The position numbers and the translations under genes were made by a program. The notes below the pieces were generated by a model. It saw only the letters and a list, made by a program, of their open reading frames with translations, did not search any database and had not been told where the DNA came from. Shown in pieces: positions 10,678 to 23,760 of a stretch of 64,000 nucleotides of DNA. The stretch covers positions 1,243,001 to 1,307,000 of the forward strand of contig BSBK01002059.1 of NCBI GenBank assembly GCA_027943335.1, in the 5' to 3' direction. Numbering within the stretch: position 1 is the first letter of the stretch; every line of letters starts with the position of its first letter. The stretch comes from Chamaecyparis obtusa. Lineage: Eukaryota > Streptophyta > Pinopsida > Cupressales > Cupressaceae.

Positions 10678-12130
10678 TCAAACCTTATCTAGTAAGACTG
10701 TTGCTACTTAGGAAAGTACTATATCTATGGTGAGAAGGGAAAGAAAGGTTGGTAATAATAGCACCTAAGGAAAAGTTGAGTTATCTTGATACTACAAAGT
10801 GTACTTGACTATGTTGTACAATGATGAGACAATGTATTATTTATCTTAGTAAGATTGAAGACTAAACTAGTAGGCTTAACCAAGAAAAAATGAAGAAATC
10901 ATAGTTAAGCTGAGTTATGACAGAGTCAACCCAGTTAGTGGATGCCGAGCAAAAATCTAGTGTCGACCGAGTATCAATAAATTGTCAAGGAAGACAATAT
11001 TTGCTGATGAAATAGTTCTAGTAGTGACCGAGCATTTTACATGGAGACCGAGTGGATGATCATAGTATTGACTGAGCATTAGTAATTTTATATTTGAAGA
11101 GAATTTAGATTTGGAGCTGACATTGTTGAATTCTTGGATTATGTAAAACGTGTTGACTTTATTTATTGATTGTATGGAAGCATTTAATGCTTTGTAAAAT
11201 GTTTTATTATAAATCTTTATGAGATTTCAGATGATTCTAGAAGAGGAGATGAAGAACATGAAGTGGGTAGATTCAATGTATTTGACCTAACCCTAAGATC
11301 TACGAAGGAGATTAAGCGACAAAAGAAAAGTTAACCTAACAGAGGAAAGTATTAAGGGAACCAAAGCATTAGGTATGTGAATGCATGGGTGAAGTAGATG
11401 CTGGAAGAACACTAAGTTTTATTGACTGTATAAACAAAAAGGCTGAAGGAAAAGTGTGGTGATTTCTTGAAGGAAAGTTCTGAGCAGATCAAAAATGGAG
11501 ATGGCAAAGTTTCAAAGTCAGTAAACTAGCATTTGTGTACAGAATTGGATCTGATATTTGCAAAGTGAGTTGTATGTTTTCAGATCAATACTACTACTAC
11601 TTTCTAACCATTGTAATAGTCAAAATCTTTTCAGCAGAGGTTGACCTAATAGTCATATGTTAAATCCTTTGAACAAGGTTGCATTCTAATGGAGTGTATG
11701 TAAGTCATTTGACCAGGCTCACTTTTAACAGGGTGATTGAAATCCTTTAACCGGGTCACACTTGATAGTGTGTATTGTAACCTTTGATAGGGTTGGCTTT
11801 TGACTGAGCTCACTTCAGAAGAGTGAAAATAATAGTAACATGTTACAAAGTGGTTTTTCCCATATTGGGTTTCCACTATAAATCCTGGTGTCAATACTTG
11901 TGAAAATGTTTTTTTTTTGGGTTTGAACATTTCTGTGTTTTACAAGTTAGATACAACTAGGTAGTGGGCTGTTGAGTTATATGTTTCTATTATTGAATCA
12001 GTGATGACCGAGTTTTTTTTGGTTGCTTGATCTAATTTAAAGAAAAAATTTTGAAGTTATTTTATACATCAGGACCTAAGAACAACTAATTCACCCCCCC
12101 CCCTCTCTGTTGTTCTAAATCATATTAACA
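10634..12130 (+). repeat. 3' LTR of the copia element
   Basis: 1,497 bp, TGTTGG to TTAACA, the same length as the 5' copy with scattered substitutions. It retains ACCGAG motifs (near 10964, 11027 and 11048) that are partly decayed in the 5' copy. The minus ORF at 11646-11930 is the same LTR shadow as the one at 5429-5716. Confidence 0.92.
12079..12116 (+). other. U5 hairpin, copy 5
   Basis: AGAACAAC (12079-12086) pairs perfectly with GTTGTTCT (12109-12116). The loop contains ten C in a row. Confidence 0.55.
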
Positions 12131-13400
12131 AGAACTACAGAGGGACTGAGAAGATGAAGGTAAAACAAAGATCAATTGGTGGAGAATGATGTTGACTAAG
12201 TTGAAAGATAAGTTCATACCAGCTGACTATGAGCTTGACTTGTTTAGGAAGTTGCAGAATCTAAAATAGAAGGATTTGTCTATTTAGGATTATACCGAGG
12301 AGTTATACAAACTTACTACTCAATCTAGACACCGAGAGCTTGGTAAGGAAAAGGTAGCTCGGTATGTGAATGGTCTAAGATTCAATATTCAAGATGAGCT
12401 TGGTATGCTAAAGATTGGTTCTATTGAAGATGCTTATCAGTATGCTCTGAAGGCAGAAGATAAGTTGAAAAGGAAATAGCCTAGCAACACCCAAGGGAAA
12501 GAAAAGATTGATCACTCAGTGAAGGAGAAACTGACTGATGCAGAAGATGAATAGAAACTTGTGGAACCAAAGAAGAAAATAGTTAGAGTTATCTTTAAGG
12601 GTACTTTCTATAACTGTGGGGAGGAAGGACACAATTATTTTGAATGGACATAGAAGAAGGTTGACCGACGAACTATTGTGATGAATGAGAACATTCAAAA
12701 TGAACCTAAATTAGAGAACTTGTTACTTTGGTGAACATTTCTCAGTAAAAAGGATGAACCTTGTCAGAGGAGTAACTTTTTTAGGACTCGATGCAAGACT
12801 GAAGGTAAAATCTATGATGTTATTGTTGATAGTGGTAGCACTGATAACTTTTTTTCTAAGGACTTGGTTCAAAAACTTGGTTTAAGAGAATGAAACATCC
12901 TTTTCCTTATAGGCTTGGTTGGTTACAAGATGTTCATGCTTTGGAAGTTAGATAAAAATGCTTCATTGATGTTCAGATTGGCTAGTACAAGGATCTTGTG
13001 CTTTGTGACATTGTGAAGATGAATAGTTGTGATATATTGCTCAGTAGACCTTAGCAATATGATTATAGAGCTATTTATGACTGTGTAAAGAATGTGTTTA
13101 CTATTGAGAAGAATGACATGAAGTTTTCACTAATGCCTTTGATGGATAAAATGCTTGGTAGGAGAAGCCTAACTATTGGTAGCCAAGTTGAGATTGTGGA
13201 TCTAGAGAAAATGAATGATCAGTATGAAGAACTGACCTGTACATTGTCCATAAAAGACTTGAAGAGACTGAGGAAACTGAAGTGGAAGACTTTGGAAGAA
13301 GAAAAGGTGGAGGACTTGTATGTGAGGAACCAGTTCAGGATTTATGTGTTGAATCCTAAAAGCTGTTCTTCTCACATATGAACATCTTTTGGAATCTGGG
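12131..13400 (+). pseudogene. Ty3/gypsy gag (second part) and protease
   Basis: The capsid continues from 4416: LTKLKDKFIP, a DLFRKLQNL block, TEELYKLTTQSRH and VARYVNGLRFNIQDEL, a typical Retrotrans_gag order. In-frame TAGs near 12268 and 12284 stand at likely Gln positions. A zinc-knuckle region (YNCGEEGHN) lies near 12610-12640, then a protease with VDSGSTDNFFS near 12826-12858 and the ILLSRPQQYD-like C-terminal block near 13035 with a TAG. The frame tails off in a 95-residue ORF ending at 13381. No reverse transcriptase, RNase H or integrase follows, so this element lacked pol even before the copia insertion, or lost it by deletion. Confidence 0.8.
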
Positions 13401-13427
13401 GTGTCTGATGCGGGGGCATCCAAGGTT

Positions 13428-13440
13428 AAGGAAGGGGCAT
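13428..13440 (+). other. Polypurine tract of the gypsy element
   Basis: AAGGAAGGGGCAT lies a few bases before the probable 3' LTR start. A GCGGGGGCATCC box just upstream is of the kind seen before gypsy 3' LTRs. Confidence 0.45.
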
Positions 13441-13444
13441 TCTA

Positions 13445-14351
13445 TGTTCTCAGCGTAACTACATGGAGTGTTTGTATTTTAGCTAGTTTTACTCAGTTGC
13501 AGCCTTAACCGATGGTCTTGGTCATTGAAGGAAGCTCAGTCACTAAAGGAACTTGATAGTCTTTGGCACTTCATGAAATTGTTGCTCGGTCATGTCTGCA
13601 GTGCTCAGTCGACACTGGTGCTCGGCTATGCCTAGCATGCTTGGTGATTTTACTATTGCTCAGTAGTTCTGACTTACCGATTGGAGTTCTGTGTGATGTG
13701 TTGAGATAAATTAGTGAATTAATTGTTGGTAGCCATTGTCTTGGGCCAACATGCAGAATTAAATGTTTGTATACATTTGTAAGCTGACTTGTATGGCATT
13801 TAATTATTTATTTTAGGGATTTAAGGGTTTCATCCAGCCAACTTGTGGCTGATGATTAGTATTTAAGGAGGGCTTGGGTAGATGTTTAGGAGGTAGAGAT
13901 TTGGAAGATCAAAAGTTAGACAACTTAGCAGATCTAAATGTCAGATACATAGCTTCAAAGAGAAGTTGTGGAAAAGTTCTTGATGTTCTTGCAGATCAGA
14001 TTGTAATCTGATAGTCACTTGTAGCAGAGCTAGGGGTTTGTATACTTGGGAACAAGGAGATTGCTTGGAGGCTTGTGAGCTCAAGTTTAGATCTGCCTTA
14101 GGGTTTCCATGGGCTTCTGATTGTCTTTAGAACTGAACTAGCTAAGATTATATTTGATTTGGTTGTGGATCTTGTAGAATTGTTTCATTTTGTAATTGGC
14201 CCTAACCCAGAAGGCCTTGTAGTCGGGCATGTTAATCCAAATTACTTGAAACATTTATGGTGTTGTCTATTGTGTTGAGTATTCCATTGTGTAATTCTTT
14301 TGGATGCAAGGTTTGGACTATCCTTCATTGGATCCACCATCCTTGACTACA
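13445..14351 (+). repeat. 3' LTR of the outer gypsy element
   Basis: The end is fixed by its match to the 5' remnant at 3625-3712. The start is estimated from the polypurine tract. The U3 part has several CTCGGT-type motifs (near 13586, 13611 and 13641), the same motif seen in the copia-type LTRs of this window. Confidence 0.6.
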
Positions 14352-14538
14352 TAATAAATGAAGGTCAGTGATTAAATTAGTATATGAGCATATTGGATCT
14401 TTATTTGCAAAGTGACTTGTATATTATAGATCATAACCCACTATTACTTTCTAACCATTGTATTAGTCAAAATTCTTTAATCAAGGTTGACCTAATCATC
14501 ACTTTGTAAACCCTTTAATCAAGGTGATATTATGATGG
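14352..14538 (+). repeat. Old copia LTR, piece 1 of 3
   Basis: Matches the middle of the complete copia LTR (compare 11552-11690): TTGCAAAGTGA, ACTATTACTTTCTAACCATTG and TAGTCAAAAT. It stops where the terminal inverted repeat of the DNA transposon begins, and continues at 54955. Its 5' part is missing beyond the gypsy element. Confidence 0.75.
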
Positions 14539-14570
14539 AGGGTGATCCCACGAAGTAGTGTCCCACTTTT
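14539..14570 (+). repeat. Left terminal inverted repeat of the DNA transposon
   Basis: AGGGTGATCCCAC, a short variable middle, then GTCCCACTTTT. The right copy at 54921-54954 reads the same inward with a G at position 7 and small changes in the middle. Confidence 0.8.
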
Positions 14571-14619
14571 AGGGATGAAAAAAATCAAGAGTCTGGGGAA
14601 AAATAAAATTTTTGTGCCT

Positions 14620-14890
14620 TCGTACGGAATAGATACTTCGTGTGAAGTGGTGGACCCACTTTGCATGAAGTACCCAAAACAAGGGACTTTGTGCGAAGCC
14701 CCTCTTCACATGAAGACCCCTACAAGGGGGTCTTCGTGTGAAGAGGGGATTTGCACGAAACCCCTTTTGATCGGATTTTTTAAAATTTTTTGGCATTTTA
14801 TGTTTTTCCACATCATTTTCACTGACATTATTTGCAGACCCCAGGCCTTCGAGCGAAGTAACTCAACACGCTAGCATGCTAACACCTCCT
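14620..14890. repeat. Left subterminal palindromic motifs
   Basis: At least seven variants of CTTCRYRYGAAG lie here, including CTTCGTGTGAAG, CTTCACATGAAG, CTTTGTGCGAAG and CTTCGAGCGAAG. The overlapping ORFs at 14542-14874 (plus) and 14569-14811 (minus) are a by-product of this array. 14891-15059 shows nothing further. Confidence 0.7.
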
Positions 14891-15059
14891 GAGCTTCGTC
14901 AACATCTTCAATTTCCTAGCAGTATCAAGTACATGCATTTTTCTCATTTTTTATTGTAAATAATATGTTTTGTATTTATTTTAGCTAGTTATTTGCTTTA
15001 AATAATTTTTTATTTGTAGAAATGTTAGAAATTTATAGTTAAATATTATCTAATATTAT

Positions 15060-16830
15060 CTATACCTTAGGACCTCTTATGTTACCCATGACCCCTTAAG
15101 GCACTCTAGGACCACTTATTGCACCTATGACTCATTAACATTCTAGGACTCTTATCTAGATCCCTTATGAAATCTTAAAACAAATATGAAACCTTAGGAC
15201 CCCCAAGACCCATTAAAGAATCTTAGGATGTCCTAGGACCACTTAAACCACTTATCACATCTACGACCCATTAATATTATTGGACCATTAGACATCCCTT
15301 ACGATATTTTAAGACATATCTAACCTATTCAGATCTTGAAGATTGATTAACATATCTTAGGCTGTCCTATGGAACATTTATGTATCTTAGATTCAATTAA
15401 TACATATGAGGATCCACTAATGTAACCTAGGACCCCTTAGGACCTTTTATGTTACCCATAACCCCTTAAGACACTCCATGACTCTTATCTATACCTTAGG
15501 ACCTCTTATGTTACCCACGACCCCTTAAGACACTCTAGGACCCTTATCTATAGCTTATGACATCTTAGCTGGATCCCTTATGAAATCTTAAAACAAATAT
15601 GAAACCTTAGGACCCCCAAGACCCATTAAGGAATCTTAGGATGTCCTAGGACCACTTAGACCACTTATCACATCTACCACTTATGTTACCCATGACCCCT
15701 TAAGACACTCTAGGACCTTTATCTATAGCTTATGACATCTTTTGTTACCCAAAACTCCTTAAGATACTCTAGGACCACTTATGATACCCAAAACCCCTTA
15801 AGACCTAATAAGACCTCTTATGTTATCTATGACCCATTTAGACCTAATTAGTACATCTTAGGACCCTTAAGACCTAATAAGACCACTTATGTTACCTATG
15901 ACCCATTAAGACACTCTAGGACCACTTATGTTACCCACAACCCCTTAAGACACTCTAGGACCACTTATGTTACCCACGACCCCTTAAGACCTAATAAGAC
16001 CTCTTATGTTATCTATGACCCCTTAAGACCTAATTAGTACATCTTAGGACCTTTAAGACCTAATAAGACCACTTATGTTAGCCACGACCCCTTAAGACAC
16101 TCTAGGACCACTTATGTTACCCAGGACCCCTTAAGAGACTCTAGGACCTTTATCTATAGCTCATGACATCTTATGTTACCCATGACTCCTTAAGACACTC
16201 TAGGACCACTTATGTTACCCATGGACCCTTATGTACATGCATTTCTAGTAAATATTAAAGTTAGTCCTATGACCCATTGATGTCTTATCTATACCTTGGG
16301 ACCACTTATGTTATCTACGACCCCTTAAGACACTCTAGGACCACTTATGTTACCCACGACCCCTTAAGATAATCTAGGACCACTTATATTACCCACCACC
16401 CCTTAAGACACTCTATGACTCTTATCTATACATTAGGACCTAATTAGAATCAATTAGAACCAATTATGACCTAATTAGAACCACTTAAGACACTCTAGGA
16501 CCACTTATGTTACCCACAACCCCTTAAGACACTCTAGGACCTTTATCTATAGCTTATGACATCTTATGTTACCCATGACTCCTTAAGACACTCTAGGATC
16601 ACTTATGTTACCCATGACCCCTTAAGACCTAATAAGACCTCTTATGTTATTTACGACCCCTTAAGACCTAATAAGACCTCTTATGTTACCCATGAACCCT
16701 TAAGACACTCTAGGACCACTTATGTTACCCATGACCGCTTAAGACACTCTAGGACCTTTATCTATAGCTTATGACATCTTATGTTACCCACGATTCCTTA
16801 AGACACTCTAGGACCACTTATGTGACCTAA
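15060..16830. repeat. Degenerate 39-40 bp minisatellite
   Basis: The unit reads approximately CCCCTTAAGACACTCTAGG then ACCACTTATGTTACCCACGA, repeated many times with shortened and rearranged copies (CCTAATAAGACC, CTTTATCTATAGC variants). The 72-residue ORF at 16556-16774 is a periodic artefact. The block lies upstream of the plus-strand gene and may include its promoter region, but I see no specific site. Confidence 0.85.
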
Positions 16831-16940
16831 TAAGACCTATAATTTTATATATTTAGATATTTGTTTCATTTTACATGCAGCTATAACATGTAATCAAGTA
16901 CTTATTTATTAACACTTAGCTTTCACATGTTATGTATCTA

Positions 16941-18872
16941 GATGGCTGCTCAGGATGTACCTTAGACTCTTGATATGCATACTATTTTTCATATGGCTGA
17001 TACAGAGATAGCTCAACTTAGAGAGTCTATCCATAGGTCTGTAGGGGATGGTATATATAGAGATACATGTGATACTATATTGAGTAGTTTGGAGACTATG
17101 AATGGTAGATTGAGGTCTCACTCCTCCTTCACACCTTAGGTAGTTGAGGGAGGAGGTCTCGGGTGATGTTTCCTTGGCAATGGTTTAGAGCCTCATCCCC
17201 AAGGAAAACATCAAATGAGACCTTTTTCCACATTATGAGGGGAAGACAGTGGTGAGGGCATATTAGGTCACACGGTGTGTGATACCTCAGATTGCATGTA
17301 TGATTTACCCTTGACATCTTGTAGCACATGGTCATTATCCAAATAACAACTAGATTCCACTATATTTTGCACAATAGTTGTACGCTAAGTTCCATTTGGG
17401 ACTCAGGGTCAACTATTTAGATTTCCCATCATATTATGGTCAGGACCGAGGTAGGGTTGCAGACCATGATCATTATCAAAGGGTTGATCAAGTTGTGTAG
17501 CCTCATAGACAACTAGATGGGGAGAGGACTCTAGCAATGGCACTGACGATGGCTACTACTGCAGATAGAGTCATCATTGCTTCTTAGAGGGGAGTTGTGG
17601 ATAGTATAGGATAGATTGTTTCTACAGCCACATCCATCACTTTAGATTCACTGGGCATATACATTTTGACTAGACCGAGTAGAGCCAGATCATCTTCTGA
17701 GGCTTCTTCTAGTACTACTGCAGGTGTGAGTGAGGAGACATATAGAGCTGTAGGTTTTCCTATACCTGGAGATATACAAGAACTATTGGGTCATCAGAGT
17801 ACTTTAGATATGGCCCTTTACTTTTTGGAGGATCTCCTGTAGGCCTATTCTCATATTGATGACATGCACAGGATCCCCATACATTCAGTCAGGGATTTCA
17901 TTGCACTTACATGGGGTCCTGTAGTTCCACCAACATAGGACACACCATCTACTAGTCAAGCACAATATAGTGCAGAGCGCCATGCACCCACAGATCACTC
18001 TACAACTATAGAGCTAGGTATACAAATTGGAGATGTATGCATCACCAATGAGGGCCTAGACACTTTTGATGAGCAGTTGTGTGGGTTTGGTCAGGTGGAC
18101 ATTGGCACTGATGGCGGGTCATTTATGGATATGTTATTGCATCTAGATGGTTCAGGTTCTACATCACTCCCCTCCTAGCTAGTGTCACCCCTACACTCCT
18201 CATTACTACAAAGGTTCAGGACCTTAGGTGGTGTGGGTGATGTAGTATTAGTTGATGATACAATGGTGTAGCATGCTGACAATCCTTCTGCTCCCGAGAC
18301 TCAAGTACATATAAAATTTTATTTTCTTTTTTATTAGGAGTTTTAGTGAACAATTAATTGTAGGTCACATGTGTATTGATGTTTGTTCAATGTATAATAT
18401 TTTGTAGGCATAGTTAGCAGAGCATGTTACCTCTAGTGTGGGCTCAAAGCATCTTCCACATGATGTGACACCTACTAGTGGTCAGGTAAGTTTTAGATAT
18501 ATGTATGTTTAAGCATGCATATGTACACATGTATTTATATATTTCAAGTACTTTACATAATATATCTACTATACACATGTATATAACCAACTTTTGTACA
18601 CTAAATTTGCAGGGGTCAATCGTTTCTTTATAGCCAGATGATGATTTTCATAGGAGTGATTCAGTAGATGTGACACCTAGTAGTGGTCAGGTAATTTTTA
18701 AAAATATGTAAGTTTAAACATGCATTTATAATATTTTAATTATTTTAGATTATTATCATATATAAATTTCTATTCACAGGGATCAGTTGTTATCTCATAG
18801 CCAAAGGATACTCATGGCAGTCGCTTAGAGGGTTGCTCTATTCGCATGCGCCTAGATGACTCCCTAGTTTAG
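16941..18872 (+). pseudogene. Plus-strand spliced gene of the DNA transposon, function unknown
   Basis: An ATG at 16941 begins MAAQDVP. The frame shifts once near 17138, then stays in a single frame to about 18310, broken by well over ten stops, almost all TAG at plausible Gln positions plus a few TGA. Three small exons follow with proper splice borders: 18408-18485, 18613-18690 and 18780-18872, each preceded by AG, the first two followed by GTAA. The first two are exactly 78 bp and share GATGTGACACCTA then TAGTGGTCAG at their 3' ends, so one is a duplicate. The protein is Ser/Thr-rich with no domain I recognise. Its position opposite the transposase suggests an accessory transposition protein, which is inference. 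Confidence 0.6.
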
Positions 18873-19218
18873 GACATGTTGAACATATATTTTATTTGAG
18901 ACTCGGTTTATGATTCAAGACATATATTTGATTATAAAAATATATATTTGATTAGATGGACTTATATTTGATTTGAGACATATATTTGATTAGAGACACG
19001 TGTATTTGATTACAAACATATATTTGATTAGATGATATGATTAGATAATATGATTTGATTACATTTGATTTGATTTGATGATTTGATTAGATGATTTTAT
19101 TTTATTAGATGATATGATTTGATTAGATGATTTTATTAGAGAATTTTATTTGATGATATATGATTTGATTTGATGCTTTTATTCAATTAGATGATATGGT
19201 TTGTTTAGATATGATAAG
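18873..19218. repeat. AT-rich degenerate repeat
   Basis: Repeated TTTGATTAGATGATTTGAT-like phrases, low complexity, no coding potential. Confidence 0.7.
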
Positions 19219-19524
19219 TAACACATGTCATAAGTAATATAACTAATTTCATCATTTTTTAGTGTCTTAAGGGGAGGTCTTAAGGGGATCTAGAATTAAT
19301 ATCATCAAAGAAAGCTAGTTAATACATGTAACTAGTGAATAATAACTATTCTAACTAATTCTAGAACTAACACATGTCATAAGTATTATAACTAATTTCA
19401 TCATTTTTTAGTGTCTTAAGGGGAGGTCTTAAGGGGATCTAGAATTAACATCATAAAAGATAACTAGTTAATACATGTAACTAATGTATAATAACTATTC
19501 TAACTAATTCTAGAACTAACACAT
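19219..19524 (+). repeat. 149-bp tandem repeat, two full copies and start of a third
   Basis: Copies begin TAACACATG at 19219 and 19368, and a third starts at 19517. The third is cut after TAACACAT by the Athila-like element and resumes at 31193. The unit includes GTGTCTTAAGGGGAGG and CTAGTTAATACATGTAAC. Confidence 0.9.
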
Positions 19525-21038
<1,514 letters not shown>

Positions 21039-21900
21039 TAAAATTCTTCAACCTGGCTATCAGTCTGTAATCAGTAGCTGTCTTTTGTCCAGATCCTCCT
21101 TTGGAAAAACTCCAATAGAATCCCTTTGTCTCTCTATGTTTTTGCCACCTTTCCTTTTCTCCCTTCAGATGAAAACTATCCAAATTTTATGAATTGGCTA
21201 AGAGAGGAGACATCAACAATGGTAGTTGAAAGGTCAGTGGGATCTAGAAACTCTTTCACTCTCTTCCCAAAGAAATATACCAAGGGGCTCACCAATTCAC
21301 CATGTCAAAGTTTAGGGGTGAATGTGGTTCCTTATTTCTCAACTCCCTAGATAAACTAATCCAACACCATTGAATGGCATTTATCACTTCAAACAATTTA
21401 GAATTCACCAGATGTTGATATGCATTAAATGTTGCATTTCGAAGTGGATAGATGAACTTTCTACCTGATTCAGATGCGACAATTCTTAACCAATTATAAT
21501 AGCAAGTTTCAGGATCTTTGGCTTTAGGTCTCAGTTATAGTGGAATTTCTTGTTCTAAATCCCTATACAACTTGGCTTGAGTGTCCCAACTAATTTCATT
21601 ATGTACCCATGACATAAGGGCCCTAAATTGAATTTCGCAAACATATAGTAAGGGGTTTCAAACTCAATCATTTGGGACTACTAGGTTGTGAAGGAAGAGT
21701 TCACACAGTAGATTTTGAATGGCTGTAGGAGAGTTATTGAAAGCTTGAGAAAACTGAGTAGGCTCTAGCAATAAAGGATATCTATCTTGCATAATGCAAA
21801 TCATCTAATAGTTCAACAATTATTCTTTGAGGAACAGGGCATAAACTGGTGATGGAGATCTACAACCCATTAACTTAGGGATAAGGGATGTAATTTTGGT
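21039..21900 (-). other. Athila-like element, region next to the 3' LTR
   Basis: No convincing polypurine tract or gene. Short ORFs such as 20995-21192 and 21126-21350 on the plus strand have no features I recognise. Confidence 0.4.
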
Positions 21901-23760
21901 AAGTTTTTCTTGTAACTGTTCCACCTTTTCCTCCTATTCAATAGTTTCTTGAAAATGTTGGTCTATAACTCTGTTTAACTCTTTCTTTTGCTGCCTCCAT
22001 TGTTCCTTTTTTGAATTTAATTGATTGGACAACTGAGAAATAATGGATAACAGGGACACATAACTAGACTTACCTAACATGGAATTATCAAAAGATTCAT
22101 CTTCTGAAGAGAGAACAGGGGGCTTACCTTCTTTTGATTTTATCTCTTCCTTAGGATTTGTCCAAACCACCATGGCTCTCTCAGTATTAGAGCATTGCTG
22201 TGAACAAAGGCCAATGTATCTAAACCCTCATTTATAATTTTCTCTACTACCTTGTTAACAAGGTCTGCATTAATATTAGGATTTTCTTCATATGGACTCC
22301 TTTCTGTTGTAGGAGAAAACCTTGGTTCATCTTCTGCCATTAAGTAACTCTCTAAGTCATCACTATCTGAGTCATCTTTCTGAGGATTCCTGGAGGTTGA
22401 ACCTCTTCTTTGAAATACATAAGCTTTCTCTTCTGAGCTAGAGTCATCACCAATGATAATGACTTCTGCATTTGTTGGCTTATCATGAACCTATTGTTCT
22501 ATTTCAAAATCAGGAACTTGTTCTATTTCAAAATCAGGAATCTTCTCAAATGTTTCCTGCTACTTAATCTTAGTCCATTGCTCTTCTTTCTACATGTTTC
22601 TAAACTCTTCTTCCTTTTGCCCAGAAGCCTCTTGTTCTACATTTGACTCTGTGAATGGAATCTTTGTAGTCACATTTGACTTCCTCCTATTGCTTCTCCT
22701 TAATGGAGTTTCTTCCTTCTTTTCTAGAGCTTTCCTTTTTTTGGAAGTGCTTGTGGCTACAGGAGAAGATTCCTTAGGTTGTTTACTAGTACCAAGATTA
22801 TTTTTCTTATTCCTATTTTTTTGAGAAACCTTCTTTGCCACAAGAGCAGCTTTAGCCTTTTCTATAGAAGTCTCCTCTTCCTCTTCATGAACTGACCTTG
22901 AAGTAGAGGAATGAGGGGAATTAGGAGTCGTAACCCTAGATTTCTTCTTGGATGAAGAACCTTGTCCAAGTTCAATAATAATCTTCCTAACCCCTTTATC
23001 AGTTTGAATCCTCTTCCCTACTCTGCACCCAATAGGTTCTGGGGTTGGTTCCTTAAACCCTCAAAGCAGAAATTCATCCCAAGAGATTTTTGACTGCTCC
23101 CTTAAAGCTTTGTCAACTATCAATTTGACTAGATAGTGGTGTGAGACATAATTGTGTTTACCCTCCTAAACTAGAGTGGCTTGCTTCGACAAAATGCTAA
23201 ACATGAAACTAGGAACATTGATAGGCCTATTGTCATGCCTTAGATAGCTCAAAAATTTAAAATAAATAGCATGTAGGTAGGAATGTCATCCTTCACAAGT
23301 GAAGTATCTAATAAAATGAACCGCACATTGTCTAAATGGCTCTGGAAGAGACAGTCTAGATGTGCCTTGTTTTGGGTCCACCTCAAGTGGTGGGTCTGTA
23401 TGCAGAGTGAACTAAGCCCTGGATGGGGTGGGATCAAAATTTTCTACAAATTCCTCTCCTTCCTATGGTAGCCCCATAACTTTTGCAAAAATTGTTTGGG
23501 AAAATGGTATTCTCAACCCCTTTACTGTAGCCACACCATCTTTTAATGAGCTCAGAAACTGCAGCGCGACTTCATCATCCAAGCTGGTTAGTTTTTGGAT
23601 ATAATCCAGCCAACTTCTTTCCTAAAAATATGGCTTGCAGGCTTGGTCATTTAATAGATAATTATGCACAGTGGGCTCCCTATGAATGAGGTCACCTCCC
23701 ATCTTTAGGTACTCAAAATACCCAAAATGGAGTTGCAAGAGATTAAAATAGGCAAGAAAA
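21901..23760 (-). pseudogene. Extra ORF between pol and 3' LTR of the Athila-like element
   Basis: Reading leftward from about 23760, broken frames give a non-enzyme protein: a segment with RHDNRPINVPSFMFSILSKQ and NYVSHHYLVKLIVDKAL, then a Lys/Arg/Ser-rich stretch with a bipartite basic look (22590-22841), then acidic and Gln/Lys-rich coiled-coil-like pieces (21934-22340). This position holds the env-like or ORF3 region in Athila elements. I see no signal peptide or clear membrane segment in what survives. Its general layout (globular N-terminus, basic/acidic middle, coiled C-terminus) resembles the 1,042-residue protein at 56519-59647. Relatedness is only suspected. Confidence 0.5.

Larger units (their letters stand above)
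4417..12130 (+). mobile_element. Full-length Ty1/copia LTR retrotransposon
   Basis: The 7,714-bp element has two LTRs of identical length (1,497 bp), a primer binding site, gag, protease, integrase, reverse transcriptase and RNase H in copia order (integrase before reverse transcriptase), and a polypurine tract before the 3' LTR. It sits in the gag of a gypsy element. The flanking 5-mers are ggaac (4412-4416) and agaac (12131-12135), an old TSD with one change. The 5' LTR begins TATTGG where the 3' copy has TGTTGG. All coding regions contain stops, so it cannot move on its own. Confidence 0.93.

Noticed and set aside
14539..14570. CACTA transposon end
   Set aside because: The TIR starts AGGGTGATCCCAC, not CACTA or CACTG. 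The inner CCCACT is not at the terminus, and no 3-bp TSD was found.
16556..16774. 72-residue ORF with periodic Thr/Tyr/His repeats
   Set aside because: It follows the 39-bp minisatellite.
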